A stretch of 62,212 bases of DNA from Anaerolineales bacterium (GTDB lineage Bacteria; Chloroflexota; Anaerolineae; Anaerolineales; UBA4823), in NCBI GenBank assembly GCA_016935755.1, contig JAFGQI010000053.1:1-62212 (forward strand). The letters are read 5' to 3'. The notes beneath the pieces are model-generated. The model had not been told where the DNA came from. It saw only the letters and a list, made by a program, of their open reading frames with translations, and did not search any database. Shown in pieces: positions 48,986 through 56,598 of the stretch. Every line of letters begins with the position of its first letter. Within the stretch, counting starts at the first letter, position 1. Made by a program: the position numbers and the translations under genes.

Positions 48986-49549
48986 TTAACCATATTCCTT
49001 AGGTACTTGCCCAGCCTTGAGCTGTTTGATCACGTTTTCTGCCCACTCTAGATGGGCTTGCGTGGTGCGGATGCCCATATCCAGGGTGAGCAGCCAGAAG
49101 TAAGTCTCGCGGGGAGAACCGACCATATCGATATATTCGCCAATTTTGCTGGGCACCTGGTCGTACACCTGCAGGATGCCGCGCATCATGGCTGCAAAGC
49201 CCTCGAATTTTTCCAGGATCATTTCGTTTGGCATCTGACCCAGGAAAAAGATCTGCACCAGTGGTGCGCTGCGTGGGGCATCCATCGGCGGGGGGGCCAT
49301 CAACCAGCGACGCAGCTCTTCCCGCCCACTTGCGGTGATATGGTACACCTTGCGATCGGGACGGCTGGTTTGTTCGATTTTTTCCATTTCTACATAACCT
49401 TGTTCCTCCAGGCGTCGTAGGGTGCGGTAGATCTGACTCTGGTCGGCTGGCCAGAAATGCTGAACCGAGTTGTCAAACATCTTTTTCAAATCGTACCCTG
49501 AAATGGCTCTGTAGTTCAAAAAACCAAGGATGGCATGATCTAGTGACAT
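48986..49549 (-). CDS. PadR-family transcriptional regulator
   Basis: A 187-residue regulator. The N-terminal winged helix opens LDHAILGFLNYRAISGYDLKK with QSQIYRTLRRLEEQGYVE and the wing TSRPDRKVYHIT. A C-terminal helical dimerisation domain follows (about 95-180). PadR proteins usually repress a transporter or detoxification gene and themselves. The neighbouring lipoprotein gene is the nearest candidate target. A strong promoter with an internal AT-rich palindrome lies just upstream. Confidence 0.92.
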   Translation of the reverse strand: MSLDHAILGFLNYRAISGYDLKKMFDNSVQHFWPADQSQIYRTLRRLEEQGYVEMEKIEQTSRPDRKVYHITASGREELRRWLMAPPPMDAPRSAPLVQIFFLGQMPNEMILEKFEGFAAMMRGILQVYDQVPSKIGEYIDMVGSPRETYFWLLTLDMGIRTTQAHLEWAENVIKQLKAGQVPKEYG

Positions 49550-49563
49550 ATGGGATGTTCCTT

Positions 49564-49576
49564 ATATAGGATATAT
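49564..49576. promoter_or_regulatory. AT-rich palindrome downstream of the padR -10
   Basis: ATATAGGATATAT (5-bp ATATA/TATAT arms) lies between the -10 element and the padR start, a natural place for autorepression. Confidence 0.35.
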
Positions 49577-49579
49577 CAC

Positions 49580-49608
49580 ATAATATCTTAATCTGAGTGT
49601 ATTGTCAA
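49580..49608 (-). promoter_or_regulatory. padR promoter
   Basis: On the minus strand TTGACA (49608-49603), 17-bp spacer, TATTAT (49585-49580); start codon 30 bp further on. A near-consensus housekeeping promoter. Confidence 0.75.
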
Positions 49609-49617
49609 TCCCGGTGA

Positions 49618-50694
49618 TCAGGTTCGATTTGCTTGTCTAATATGTTTTTCGACCACTCGAATGAATACCATTCCCATAAGATAGATGAGCAGACTGTTCA
49701 CCCAGCGCCCATCCCAGCCTTTCTGCACCGTCACCGTCGACAGGATAGTGATCTGGTCTGAGCTGGCGGAGGCGGCAAACTTGAGCGGTGCAGACATCGC
49801 CCCGATCAGCTGTCCGCGCTCCTCCGCCCAGGTTTGGATCTTATCGTTGATCCGATCGTGTTCACCTATTTCGCCGTAGGATAGGTGGCTGCCATCATTA
49901 TACCCAAACCACCTTGTCTTGATCAGTGAGTTAGAAGCCCAACTTGGGTCAGCCAGCTCCCAGCCTGCCTCAGAATTGACTTCCACCCAGGCGTGAGACC
50001 CAGCCGGGTGTCCCCAGGAAGTCGACGTTTTCCACAGCGGAGGGTAAGCCGGGAAAGCCAATCCGCTGACGGATTGAACCGGGATGCCGCTGGCCCGGCA
50101 GAGAGCTGTCAGCAGGTTGGCGAACTCACCACAGCCACCGATCCTGGATTGGTACGCTGCCAGGGCAGACTGATCCCCGCCAATACGCTCGCCCTGGGGC
50201 CATGATAAATAGCCTGCAGTGAAGTCGAACAGGCGCATGGCATCCCGGCGCGTACTGTCTTGAACAAGCTGCTGCGCTTGTGCAGCCAGGATAGAATTGT
50301 CGCTCTCGATCTGATCTTGCGGCTGGAGCTGTAAATCCTCAACGGGGGCTTGCCAACGAGCCGCGCCTTGCCACAGGGTGACATCATAGGTGATTACCGC
50401 TTCCCGAATGTCGCTTGCTGGCAGGCTGCCGGCCATCTGAAGCACATCCAACGCGGTATGTTTTTCGGTGTTGATGCCGCCTTTCCAGATGAATTTAAGA
50501 TGCTCGATTTTTTGGTAGGGTCCAGTGCGTGGAACCATCACAGAAAGGAAGACTTCGCCATCGGAAGGACCACCGGTGAATGTGTAACGCTCAGTCAGAT
50601 GGTAGCGAATTGTGGCGGGCAGAAAATACCAGCAGGCGGCAACCGCACTCAAGATGGAAAACAAATAGATTAGATAGCGAGGCAGAGACTTCAC
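49618..50694 (-). CDS. Membrane-anchored transglutaminase-like protein
   Basis: A 358-residue protein with an N-terminal and a C-terminal transmembrane helix and a transglutaminase-like core between them. The triad is visible as Cys in GGCGEFANLLTALCR, His in GSHAWVEV and Asp in ELADPSW. The core probably faces outwards and acts as a protease, amidase or crosslinker. The start is put at GTG 50694: its GTGA overlaps the stop of the DDAH-like gene and GAGG lies upstream, whereas the TTG at 50718 lies inside that gene. It is the last gene of a minus-strand run. Confidence 0.82.
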   Translation of the reverse strand: MKSLPRYLIYLFSILSAVAACWYFLPATIRYHLTERYTFTGGPSDGEVFLSVMVPRTGPYQKIEHLKFIWKGGINTEKHTALDVLQMAGSLPASDIREAVITYDVTLWQGAARWQAPVEDLQLQPQDQIESDNSILAAQAQQLVQDSTRRDAMRLFDFTAGYLSWPQGERIGGDQSALAAYQSRIGGCGEFANLLTALCRASGIPVQSVSGLAFPAYPPLWKTSTSWGHPAGSHAWVEVNSEAGWELADPSWASNSLIKTRWFGYNDGSHLSYGEIGEHDRINDKIQTWAEERGQLIGAMSAPLKFAASASSDQITILSTVTVQKGWDGRWVNSLLIYLMGMVFIRVVEKHIRQANRT

Positions 50695-51467
50695 CCAGGT
50701 ATCCTCAACGACAAACAACTCAAGCCACCATCCATCTTCCGAAACTCTGACATATCTAACTCGATCAGACGATAACCAAGCTGCTCCAACCGGGCAGATA
50801 AATGCGGGTATGCGGAGGCGATCAGAACATGGTCATTCACTCGCACACAATTTGCCGCGTAATTCTCCTGTGGATCAACCCGGATAACCTCGTAACCCTG
50901 GAAGGCGGGGTGATCGATCAGGGCATCCACCAGCATCAGACGATTTTCGCCCAGATAGGCGATGCCGCTCTTCAGGTGAAGCAAGCCAGCCAGACCGCGG
51001 ATATCCACGAAATCATGCGTATAGCCATAATCGGATAATACATTGGCTAATTGCTGAGCGCCTGCCTGGTTGGTGCGATCTGATATACCGATGAAGAAGT
51101 GCTCACCAGCTTCACAAATATCGCCGCCATCCAGAGTCCCGGGAGGTTGTATCTCATGCAGTTGTGAGTAAAAACCTCGCAGAACTTTGCGCATATCCTC
51201 TATTTCGCCCAGTCGACTGGCTGCGCCCGGTCGAGACATGATAGCGCAGCGTGGCGTGATGATAGCTGTGTCTTCTACGAAAGTAGAGTCGGGATGAGCC
51301 ATGTCGGGCGGCAGACGGGTTAGCGTCAATCCGCAGTATTCCAACGCCTGACAGTAGCGCTCATGCTGCTGGAGGGCTATTTGGTAATTGGGCTGGCCAT
51401 ATAACCCAGAGGTTTCTCCAAGGGAGAAATTGCTTCCCGGTGCACGAACGATAGCTACCATAAACAA
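50691..51467 (-). CDS. DDAH/amidinotransferase-fold arginine-modifying hydrolase
   Basis: A 258-residue pentein-fold enzyme of the dimethylarginine dimethylaminohydrolase/arginine deiminase group. DSTFVEDTA, TLDGGDICEAG, the catalytic His in LLHLKSGIA, ENYAANCVRVND and the nucleophile Cys in GGLSCLSLRI are present. It would hydrolyse the guanidino group of an arginine derivative; which one is uncertain. Starts: TTG 51467 has AGGAG nine bases upstream, while ATG 51461 is 15 bases away, so the TTG is preferred. The stop overlaps the transglutaminase start. Confidence 0.85.
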   Translation of the reverse strand: MFMVAIVRAPGSNFSLGETSGLYGQPNYQIALQQHERYCQALEYCGLTLTRLPPDMAHPDSTFVEDTAIITPRCAIMSRPGAASRLGEIEDMRKVLRGFYSQLHEIQPPGTLDGGDICEAGEHFFIGISDRTNQAGAQQLANVLSDYGYTHDFVDIRGLAGLLHLKSGIAYLGENRLMLVDALIDHPAFQGYEVIRVDPQENYAANCVRVNDHVLIASAYPHLSARLEQLGYRLIELDMSEFRKMDGGLSCLSLRIPG

Positions 51468-51494
51468 TTTATGGTTCTCCTTTAATGTGTGGTT

Positions 51495-51986
51495 TCAGAA
51501 AAATGCCTGTAATGGTTGGTAGGGGTTACCTGGTTCCATCGGGATCATGCGATAGTCGCCTTGCAGCACCCGTTTTACCAGCCAATCACACCAGGGTTCA
51601 AGCGGATATGGAAAAGTCAGCAGATCATTGTAAGAATAATAGGCTGCCTGGTCGGTTTCGATATTATCCGGATGGGGGATGCCTGACAGATGATGACAGA
51701 GAAAAATCAGCGCCAGCCAGCCAGGGTCGTGCAGTATCTGGTATCCAATAAGACCAATAATTTCCGCCTCGACCCCGGCCTCTTCGTGGGTTTCGCGCAG
51801 TGCAGCTGTATGGGGGGGTTCATCCGGTTCCACCAACCCCCAGGGGATGGTGAACTGACCGGCGAGCGGGTGACCCTGCGCCTGGCGAACGAATAAAGCT
51901 CGCTCGCCATCGAGCACAACTGCTCCGGCGCAGACCACCAGACGGGGAGGCCAGGAGGTTATTATTTTGTCAGGGTTGGCCATCAT
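51495..51986 (-). CDS. Nudix hydrolase
   Basis: A 163-residue cytosolic pyrophosphohydrolase. The complete Nudix box (GLVEPDEPPHTAALRETHEE plus AGV, matching Gx5Ex7REUxEExGU) provides the metal site. An upstream VVCAGAVVLDGERALFVRQ strand pair is typical. Substrate is not predictable. GGAG lies just before the paired ATGs 51986/51983, and the second is better spaced. It lies 27 bp upstream of the DDAH-like gene on the same strand. Confidence 0.92.
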   Translation of the reverse strand: MMANPDKIITSWPPRLVVCAGAVVLDGERALFVRQAQGHPLAGQFTIPWGLVEPDEPPHTAALRETHEEAGVEAEIIGLIGYQILHDPGWLALIFLCHHLSGIPHPDNIETDQAAYYSYNDLLTFPYPLEPWCDWLVKRVLQGDYRMIPMEPGNPYQPLQAFF

Positions 51987-52001
51987 TCTCCTGTTCTGAG
52001 A

Positions 52002-52436
52002 TCAGCTGATGCGCTTCAAGGTCTTCCAGGCGCCGAGACAGCCCGCCATTATTAAAGCGACCCCGAAGATTGCACCGAATAGCCCTACAAACCAGCTGTA
52101 AGTCCAGTGAGAGAATAAGAGCAATCGTAGCAGATAATTGATCACCGGATCACGGTGGACATTCCCGCTCCACATGCGTTGAAAAATTGGGATGAGCGAG
52201 ATTGTCGTCAACCATAGCCCGGCAAAGACCATGCTCGTTGAAATAGCCAGTAAAATCCACAGCTGACTGCGGATGATCCTGGATCCCTGATCGGCTTCTA
52301 CCCGCTCAACAAGCTTATCTGCCTCATCCCAATCCAGTCCGGTCTGTTGGCAGACTTCCATGATCAGGCCCTGGCGGTTAGCGGATTGCTTCAATCGGCT
52401 GGTAATGTATCCGCTGATTTCTGGCTGGTTTTCCAC
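52002..52436 (-). CDS. Small membrane protein of unknown function
   Basis: A 144-residue protein with a charged helical N-terminus (about 1-55; GLDWDEADKLVERVEADQGS resembles a short helical module often placed before membrane segments) and about three hydrophobic segments. The start is a GTG. It lies 7 bp after a GNAT gene and 15 bp before the Nudix gene, so it belongs to this operon. I do not recognise a family. Confidence 0.65.
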   Translation of the reverse strand: MENQPEISGYITSRLKQSANRQGLIMEVCQQTGLDWDEADKLVERVEADQGSRIIRSQLWILLAISTSMVFAGLWLTTISLIPIFQRMWSGNVHRDPVINYLLRLLLFSHWTYSWFVGLFGAIFGVALIMAGCLGAWKTLKRIS

Positions 52437-52443
52437 TTCTAGG

Positions 52444-53289
52444 TTATTGATGAGTACTCCTTATGAGGTTGGCATGGATAAATAGAGATGGATATTCTGC
52501 GATCTGCTGAAAACCAGATTTTTTGGCTGTGGCGATTGAGGGTTGATTACCGGTATGGCAGTGCCAGCCGATCTGGCGTATCCCACGCTGGTGAGCCCGA
52601 TCAATCATACAGAGGACCAGTGCAGTCGCCAATCCTCTGCGCTGATAAGGCTCGAGGATATTAATTCCCAGTTCGCAGCGCTCACCTAGGTCATTTTCGG
52701 AGGTGCAGAATCCGGCTATTGAATCGTTAAGAACCCCACATACTCCGAAACGTTGGGCAAGAAAAAAATCAACCGAAGGGGCTTCGGATAAGAGCTCGTC
52801 TTTCAAATCATCCAGGTTCTGCAGACTGGATTCCTCAAGCACGGTTCGCTCAATCCAACGCAGACTGAATCCGGCGGGCACACGTGTCTGCCAATCTTGT
52901 GGCGCAACCTCTCGTTGATAATAATAATGCCGGACAGGGATTAATCGCTGCGCCTCCATGATCAGTTCTAATTTGGGTTGCCAATCGTCGGGTGTAAAGT
53001 ATAGTATGAACCCTTCAGCCCCGATCTCTCGAGTTTCTGGTATGACTATATTTTCAAAATAGCTGCGAACAGCCCGGTTGAAGGTCTGATTATCAGCCTG
53101 GCCTGCCAGATAAAAGCGCTGTCCATGCTGAAGAAGAGCACTATGAGGAGAAGCCGGATAATCAACATAAATCTTACCTGGCATTTGCTGGCTGAGGATG
53201 GCCTGTACACCAAGATGGTTATTTAGACTGGTGAAAAGATGTGCTGCCAATGAATAGGAGGCGTTGTTCAGGAAATGGAAATTCGCCAT
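52444..53289 (-). CDS. GNAT-family N-acetyltransferase
   Basis: A 281-residue protein with an N-terminal half of unclear function and a C-terminal GNAT domain (from about 130). The acetyl-CoA loop reads YQRRGLATALV, preceded by ELGINILEP and followed by WHCHTGNQPSIATAKKSGF. It acetylates an amine or protein N-terminus; the substrate is unknown. GAGGAG lies about a dozen bases before the ATG. Confidence 0.83.
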   Translation of the reverse strand: MANFHFLNNASYSLAAHLFTSLNNHLGVQAILSQQMPGKIYVDYPASPHSALLQHGQRFYLAGQADNQTFNRAVRSYFENIVIPETREIGAEGFILYFTPDDWQPKLELIMEAQRLIPVRHYYYQREVAPQDWQTRVPAGFSLRWIERTVLEESSLQNLDDLKDELLSEAPSVDFFLAQRFGVCGVLNDSIAGFCTSENDLGERCELGINILEPYQRRGLATALVLCMIDRAHQRGIRQIGWHCHTGNQPSIATAKKSGFQQIAEYPSLFIHANLIRSTHQ

Positions 53290-53332
53290 TAGGGTGTGAT
53301 CTCCTCAAAGGATTCTCATTATGTGGATTTCA

Positions 53333-53872
53333 TTAAGTCTTCTCAGCAGGAAGCAGCTTTGTGATGTCTGGCCAGCCGTAAGCTACTTCGTAGACCTCCA
53401 GCCCAAAATCCTGGTTGCCATCCCAGGGTTTTTTGCCGACCAGAACGCCGCCCAGCTTCTCATACATCTGCCGGGCAGAGTTGCCCTCCAGCGTCCACAG
53501 CAGCATCGAAATGCAGCCATGCCGGTGCAGTTCAGCAGCCATTGCGGCAATCAGTCTCTGCCCGACACCCTGGCGATGGTGCGATTTACGCACATGCAGC
53601 GCCACCAGTTCGCTCTCTAGCGCGTATTCCAGGATAACCCCAGGGCACCCCAGGGCATAACCGGCCAGAATGCCGTTTCCGATCTCTGCCACCAGCAGGA
53701 TGTCTCTATTTTCATCAGACAGCAGATTGCGCCAATCTTGTTCCTGCTCTTCATAAGTGAAATTCGCCAGGTATTCGGCAGGCAGCATACTGGCATAAGC
53801 GCTCCGGTAGCTGTCCACTTGTATTTCGGCGATTTGAGCGCAATCATCCAGGGTAGGGAAGCGGATCTTCAT
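53333..53872 (-). CDS. GNAT-family N-acetyltransferase
   Basis: A 179-residue single-domain acetyltransferase with ALHVRKSHHRQGVGQRLIAAM (shown without flanks) and the downstream LWTLEGNSARQMYEKLGG. The start at 53872 overlaps the stop of the upstream small membrane protein gene (CCATGA), so they are coupled; the longer frame to 54052 overlaps that gene. Opening segment IRFPTLDDCAQIAEIQVDSY is typical of the RimI-like group. Substrate unknown. Confidence 0.87.
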   Translation of the reverse strand: MKIRFPTLDDCAQIAEIQVDSYRSAYASMLPAEYLANFTYEEQEQDWRNLLSDENRDILLVAEIGNGILAGYALGCPGVILEYALESELVALHVRKSHHRQGVGQRLIAAMAAELHRHGCISMLLWTLEGNSARQMYEKLGGVLVGKKPWDGNQDFGLEVYEVAYGWPDITKLLPAEKT

Positions 53873-54168
53873 GGTTTCCTCGCAGTGGTTGTCAGAGTAA
53901 TCATAAATATCGCATAAGTAGCAGCAGCCAGCAGCGCAACCAGATTGGCAACAGGCGCGACCCAACGCTGGTTGTTCCCTCGTAAGGCGAACTGCAAGGC
54001 AAGCAGCGCCCACACCAGCGAATGCCCCCAGCGAAGTACTAACTGCTGCCATCTAAATTCGATGTGCAGGGCTTTGCTCTTCGGCCAGATGATTGCGTAT
54101 AGTACTGTAAGACCCAGGCAGACCAGGCTCCAGGTGGGCCAGGCAATGCCCCAGAATAGGGTGTTCAC
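53869..54168 (-). CDS. Small hydrophobic protein, three predicted TM helices
   Basis: A 99-residue membrane protein (VNTLFWGIAWPTWSLVCLGL...). The start is put at GTG 54168 because an extended -10 element, TGCTATAAT, ends exactly seven bases before it, which fits a leaderless mRNA; a TTG at 54219 would add 17 residues. Its stop overlaps the following GNAT start. No family recognised. Confidence 0.6.
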   Translation of the reverse strand: MNTLFWGIAWPTWSLVCLGLTVLYAIIWPKSKALHIEFRWQQLVLRWGHSLVWALLALQFALRGNNQRWVAPVANLVALLAAATYAIFMITLTTTARKP

Positions 54169-54175
54169 AAATTCG

Positions 54176-54184
54176 ATTATAGCA
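54176..54184 (-). promoter_or_regulatory. Extended -10 promoter of the small membrane protein operon
   Basis: On the minus strand TGCTATAAT followed by seven bases and GTG. The same TGCTATAAT occurs at 33454. This would start transcription at or next to the GTG codon and drive the two-gene set with the GNAT. Confidence 0.5.
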
Positions 54185-54259
54185 CGGGTTAAAAATATAT
54201 AGCCCCTGACCAGGATCAAAAAAGTATTCCATAGTCAAGGGCTGATGATTCTTGCCTGA

Positions 54260-54685
54260 TCATTCAGAAATCATTTTTTCAAGCCTTCGTTTACCGAAAT
54301 ATGCAATCAGTGTATAGAAGGTCATGACCACTGCTACTCCAATTGCGGGGTAAAGCACCTCGAACCAGCGACCCGGGGCAGGCCAACCCACGATCAGGTA
54401 AGTAGGTATGCTGATAGCCAATACCAGGACAAAATAGATAACAACCATTTTTTGCCAGGAGATCACTGGCAGGATGCCGCTTAAATACAAGCGAAAAGCC
54501 CAGTACCCACCCATGGAAAACAGTAAAATGAGGCTGATGTCACTGTAGGCTTCCGATGGGAGCCCTAAGATATAGCGTTTATACATGAGTGTACCAGCCA
54601 ATGCAATATGCGTGAGCATAAGGATGAAAAAAGAAATCCATCCATTGATCCGTTCAGTGCGTTCATCCATCATCATGTTTTTCAT
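54260..54685 (-). CDS. Four-helix membrane protein paired with an XRE regulator
   Basis: A 141-residue protein with four hydrophobic segments (ISFFILMLTHIALAGTLMY, SLILLFSMGGYWAFRLYL, VVIYFVLVLAISIPTYLI, AIGVAVVMTFYTLIAYF). Its ATG overlaps the stop of the XRE regulator by four bases, so the pair is translationally coupled. Such HTH/small-membrane-protein pairs are widespread; their target and function are largely unknown to me. Confidence 0.75.
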   Translation of the reverse strand: MKNMMMDERTERINGWISFFILMLTHIALAGTLMYKRYILGLPSEAYSDISLILLFSMGGYWAFRLYLSGILPVISWQKMVVIYFVLVLAISIPTYLIVGWPAPGRWFEVLYPAIGVAVVMTFYTLIAYFGKRRLEKMISE

Positions 54686-54903
54686 CTTTTCGGTTCTCCT
54701 TTGATCCAGAATAATTCATCCAGGCTTTTATGGGTTATTTTTGCTACCATCAGGCATAGTTTGATCGTAGGATTATATTTCCCGGCTTCAATCAGCCCGA
54801 TCGTCTGGCGGGTGACGCCCACCAGGTCCGCCAGGGCTTCCTGGGTCAGCCCAGCTTCGACCCTGGCAAGTTTGACGCGATTCTCTATTTCTATGTCTTC
54901 CAT
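54682..54903 (-). CDS. XRE-family (YozG-like) transcriptional regulator
   Basis: A 73-residue helix-turn-helix protein covering little more than the DNA-binding domain: VKLARVEAGLTQEALADLVG and VTRQTIGLIEAGKYNPT, ending DELFWIKGEPKR. It belongs to the small regulators (YozG type) encoded before membrane proteins. An 11-bp inverted repeat with two TTGACA motifs lies just upstream and is its likely own operator. Confidence 0.92.
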   Translation of the reverse strand: MEDIEIENRVKLARVEAGLTQEALADLVGVTRQTIGLIEAGKYNPTIKLCLMVAKITHKSLDELFWIKGEPKR

Positions 54904-54932
54904 TATGCTGCTCCTTGTCTGGTGTGGGCGGA

Positions 54933-54973
54933 AGTGTAATATATAATTGTCAATATGTCAAGTATATATTACA
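54933..54973 (-). promoter_or_regulatory. Promoter and operator dyad upstream of the XRE gene
   Basis: TGTAATATATA (54935-54945) and TATATATTACA (54963-54973) are perfect 11-bp arms around 17 bp. The centre holds two TTGACA hexamers on the minus strand (61-56 and 53-48 of the 549xx block, 8 bp apart). TTGACA at 54961-54956 plus 17 bp leads to TACACT (54938-54933). Likely autoregulated promoter. Confidence 0.6.
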
Positions 54974-55149
54974 TTATGATTGCTATATATTGCATTAATG
55001 ATTATTTGTCAGCTATCAGATAGAAAATGTATGGTCATATGACCCGAGTTGTGACCATTGGCACTGTTAAGTATGACCTGCCAGGTGATATCCTATATCG
55101 CAGAACGCTAATCACCTGTGATATCAAATGTAAGAAAAAGGAGTAAACC

Positions 55150-56499
55150 ATGAATACCAAATATTTCTATCGCATAATTATTCTTGCACTGGTCTTATTG
55201 ATGACCTTTAGCATCGCAACCCCGGCTCTGGCATTCGATCCGCGCGGTGGTGATTCGATTGTCATTGACGCCGACGAAGTCATCGAAGATGACTTATATC
55301 TAACGGCCAACATGATCACCATAAATGGGGTGGTGAAAGGTGATGTGATCGCCTTTGCTAACAGCATCACCCTGAACGGCAAGATAGAGGGTGACTTTAT
55401 GGCTGCAGGGAACAGCGTGACCGTCAACGGTGAGGTTACCGATGATCTGCGTTGTGCCGGCTATGTCCTTGGACTCGGCCCACAATCAAAAATCGGCGAT
55501 GATGTCGTCGCGGCTGGTTACAGCCTGGAAGTTGCCCAAGGCTCTGCCGTGGGAGGTGCGCTGGTGCTGGCTGCTTATCAGGGGCTGCTCAATGGACAGG
55601 TGTCTGAAGGGGCCAAACTTGGTCTGGGAAAACTGGAGTTGAACGGCGTGATCGATGGTGATGTTCAACTTGCCATCGGTGATCCTGAAGATTCCAGGGA
55701 TTTCCCCACTTTTTATATGGGTAATAATATGCCTCCGGTACCTTCAGTCAAGCCTGGGCTGAATTTTGGCTCTGAAGCGCAGATCAATGGCAAACTGGAT
55801 TACACCAGCACAAACCAATACAGCTTCCCTGCAGGCGTTATCACTGGCTCAGTAACCTATACCGAACCACCAGTCAGTCCAGAGGATATATCGCAGTATC
55901 GCCCGATGCGTGAAACCAACCCGGTGCTGCATAGCATCCTCGAAGCGCTGCGCTTCCTGGTTGCCCTGGTGGTGATTGGTCTGCTGGTGGCCTGGCTGGT
56001 GCCTGCCTGGATCCGCAGACCGGCAGAAATGATCCAGAAGCGCCCTCTGCCCAGTCTGGGGTGGGGTTTCCTGACCTTCTTCGGCTTCTTCTTTGTCCTG
56101 GGGCTGCTGGGCATGCTTGTGTTGGCTCTGATCATCACTTTTGCTGCGCTGACCCTGGGCAACCTGGCTGGCCTGTCATTGGCCCTGGGCGGGAGCGCCT
56201 TCTTTGCCCTGGTGATCGCTTTTGGCCTGATTGCAGGATACCTTTCCTATCTGGTGGTGGGCTACCTGAGTGGACGCTGGATTTTACAACGAATCAACCC
56301 GGCGCTGAACGAAAAACCCTATTGGGCGCTGCTGTTGGGCCTGCTGATCCTGGTTGTGCTCACTGCGATTCCCTTCCTGGGAGGTCTGGTGAGAGTGGTG
56401 GTGATCCTGATTGGTTTAGGCGCAGTTGCAATCCTGATCTGGGAACATTTCCGGCCAACTCCAGCTGCGAATACCCCTGCCACGGCGCTTGTTGAGTAA
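55150..56499 (+). CDS. Secreted bactofilin-like beta-helix domain fused to a membrane domain
   Basis: A 449-residue protein with a signal peptide (to about ALA-FD, residue 28). Residues about 35-180 are regular right-handed-helix repeats of the bactofilin/polymer-forming type (ITINGVVKGDVIAFANSITL, NGKIEGDFMAAGNSVTVNGE). A low-complexity segment leads to a C-terminal membrane domain from about 260 with four or five helices. Bactofilins normally polymerise in the cytosol; here the repeats are extracytoplasmic. AAAAAGGAG lies before the ATG. A strong hairpin follows the stop. Confidence 0.83.
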   Translation: MNTKYFYRIIILALVLLMTFSIATPALAFDPRGGDSIVIDADEVIEDDLYLTANMITINGVVKGDVIAFANSITLNGKIEGDFMAAGNSVTVNGEVTDDLRCAGYVLGLGPQSKIGDDVVAAGYSLEVAQGSAVGGALVLAAYQGLLNGQVSEGAKLGLGKLELNGVIDGDVQLAIGDPEDSRDFPTFYMGNNMPPVPSVKPGLNFGSEAQINGKLDYTSTNQYSFPAGVITGSVTYTEPPVSPEDISQYRPMRETNPVLHSILEALRFLVALVVIGLLVAWLVPAWIRRPAEMIQKRPLPSLGWGFLTFFGFFFVLGLLGMLVLALIITFAALTLGNLAGLSLALGGSAFFALVIAFGLIAGYLSYLVVGYLSGRWILQRINPALNEKPYWALLLGLLILVVLTAIPFLGGLVRVVVILIGLGAVAILIWEHFRPTPAANTPATALVE

Positions 56500-56530
56500 G
56501 CAAAGTACAGGCAGGTTAGCAGACAAATCC

Positions 56531-56573
56531 AACTCTCTACGGTTGCTCCAATTGGACAGCCGTAGAGAGTTTT
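56531..56573 (+). terminator. Intrinsic terminator of the bactofilin-like gene
   Basis: AACTCTCTACGG (56531-56542) and CCGTAGAGAGTT (56560-56571) make a perfect 12-bp stem, with an inner TCCAATTGGA palindrome in the loop, ending in TTTT. A TATAAT at 56578-56583 lies just behind it. Confidence 0.85.
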
Positions 56574-56577
56574 AGAA

Positions 56578-56583
56578 TATAAT
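56578..56583 (+). promoter_or_regulatory. -10 element of the NarX/NarL-type operon
   Basis: Consensus TATAAT five bases after the terminator's T-run and 15 bases before the kinase ATG; no Shine-Dalgarno fits between. The -35 region would fall inside the terminator loop (TTGGAC at 56552, 20-bp spacing), so the assignment is tentative. Confidence 0.4.
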
Positions 56584-56598
56584 ACTTGCATAAACACG

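Noticed and set aside
55083..55117. AGGTGAT/ATCACCT inverted repeat upstream of the bactofilin-like gene
   Set aside because: Arms of only 7 bp with a 21-bp gap and no promoter elements placed around it; not strong enough to call an operator.
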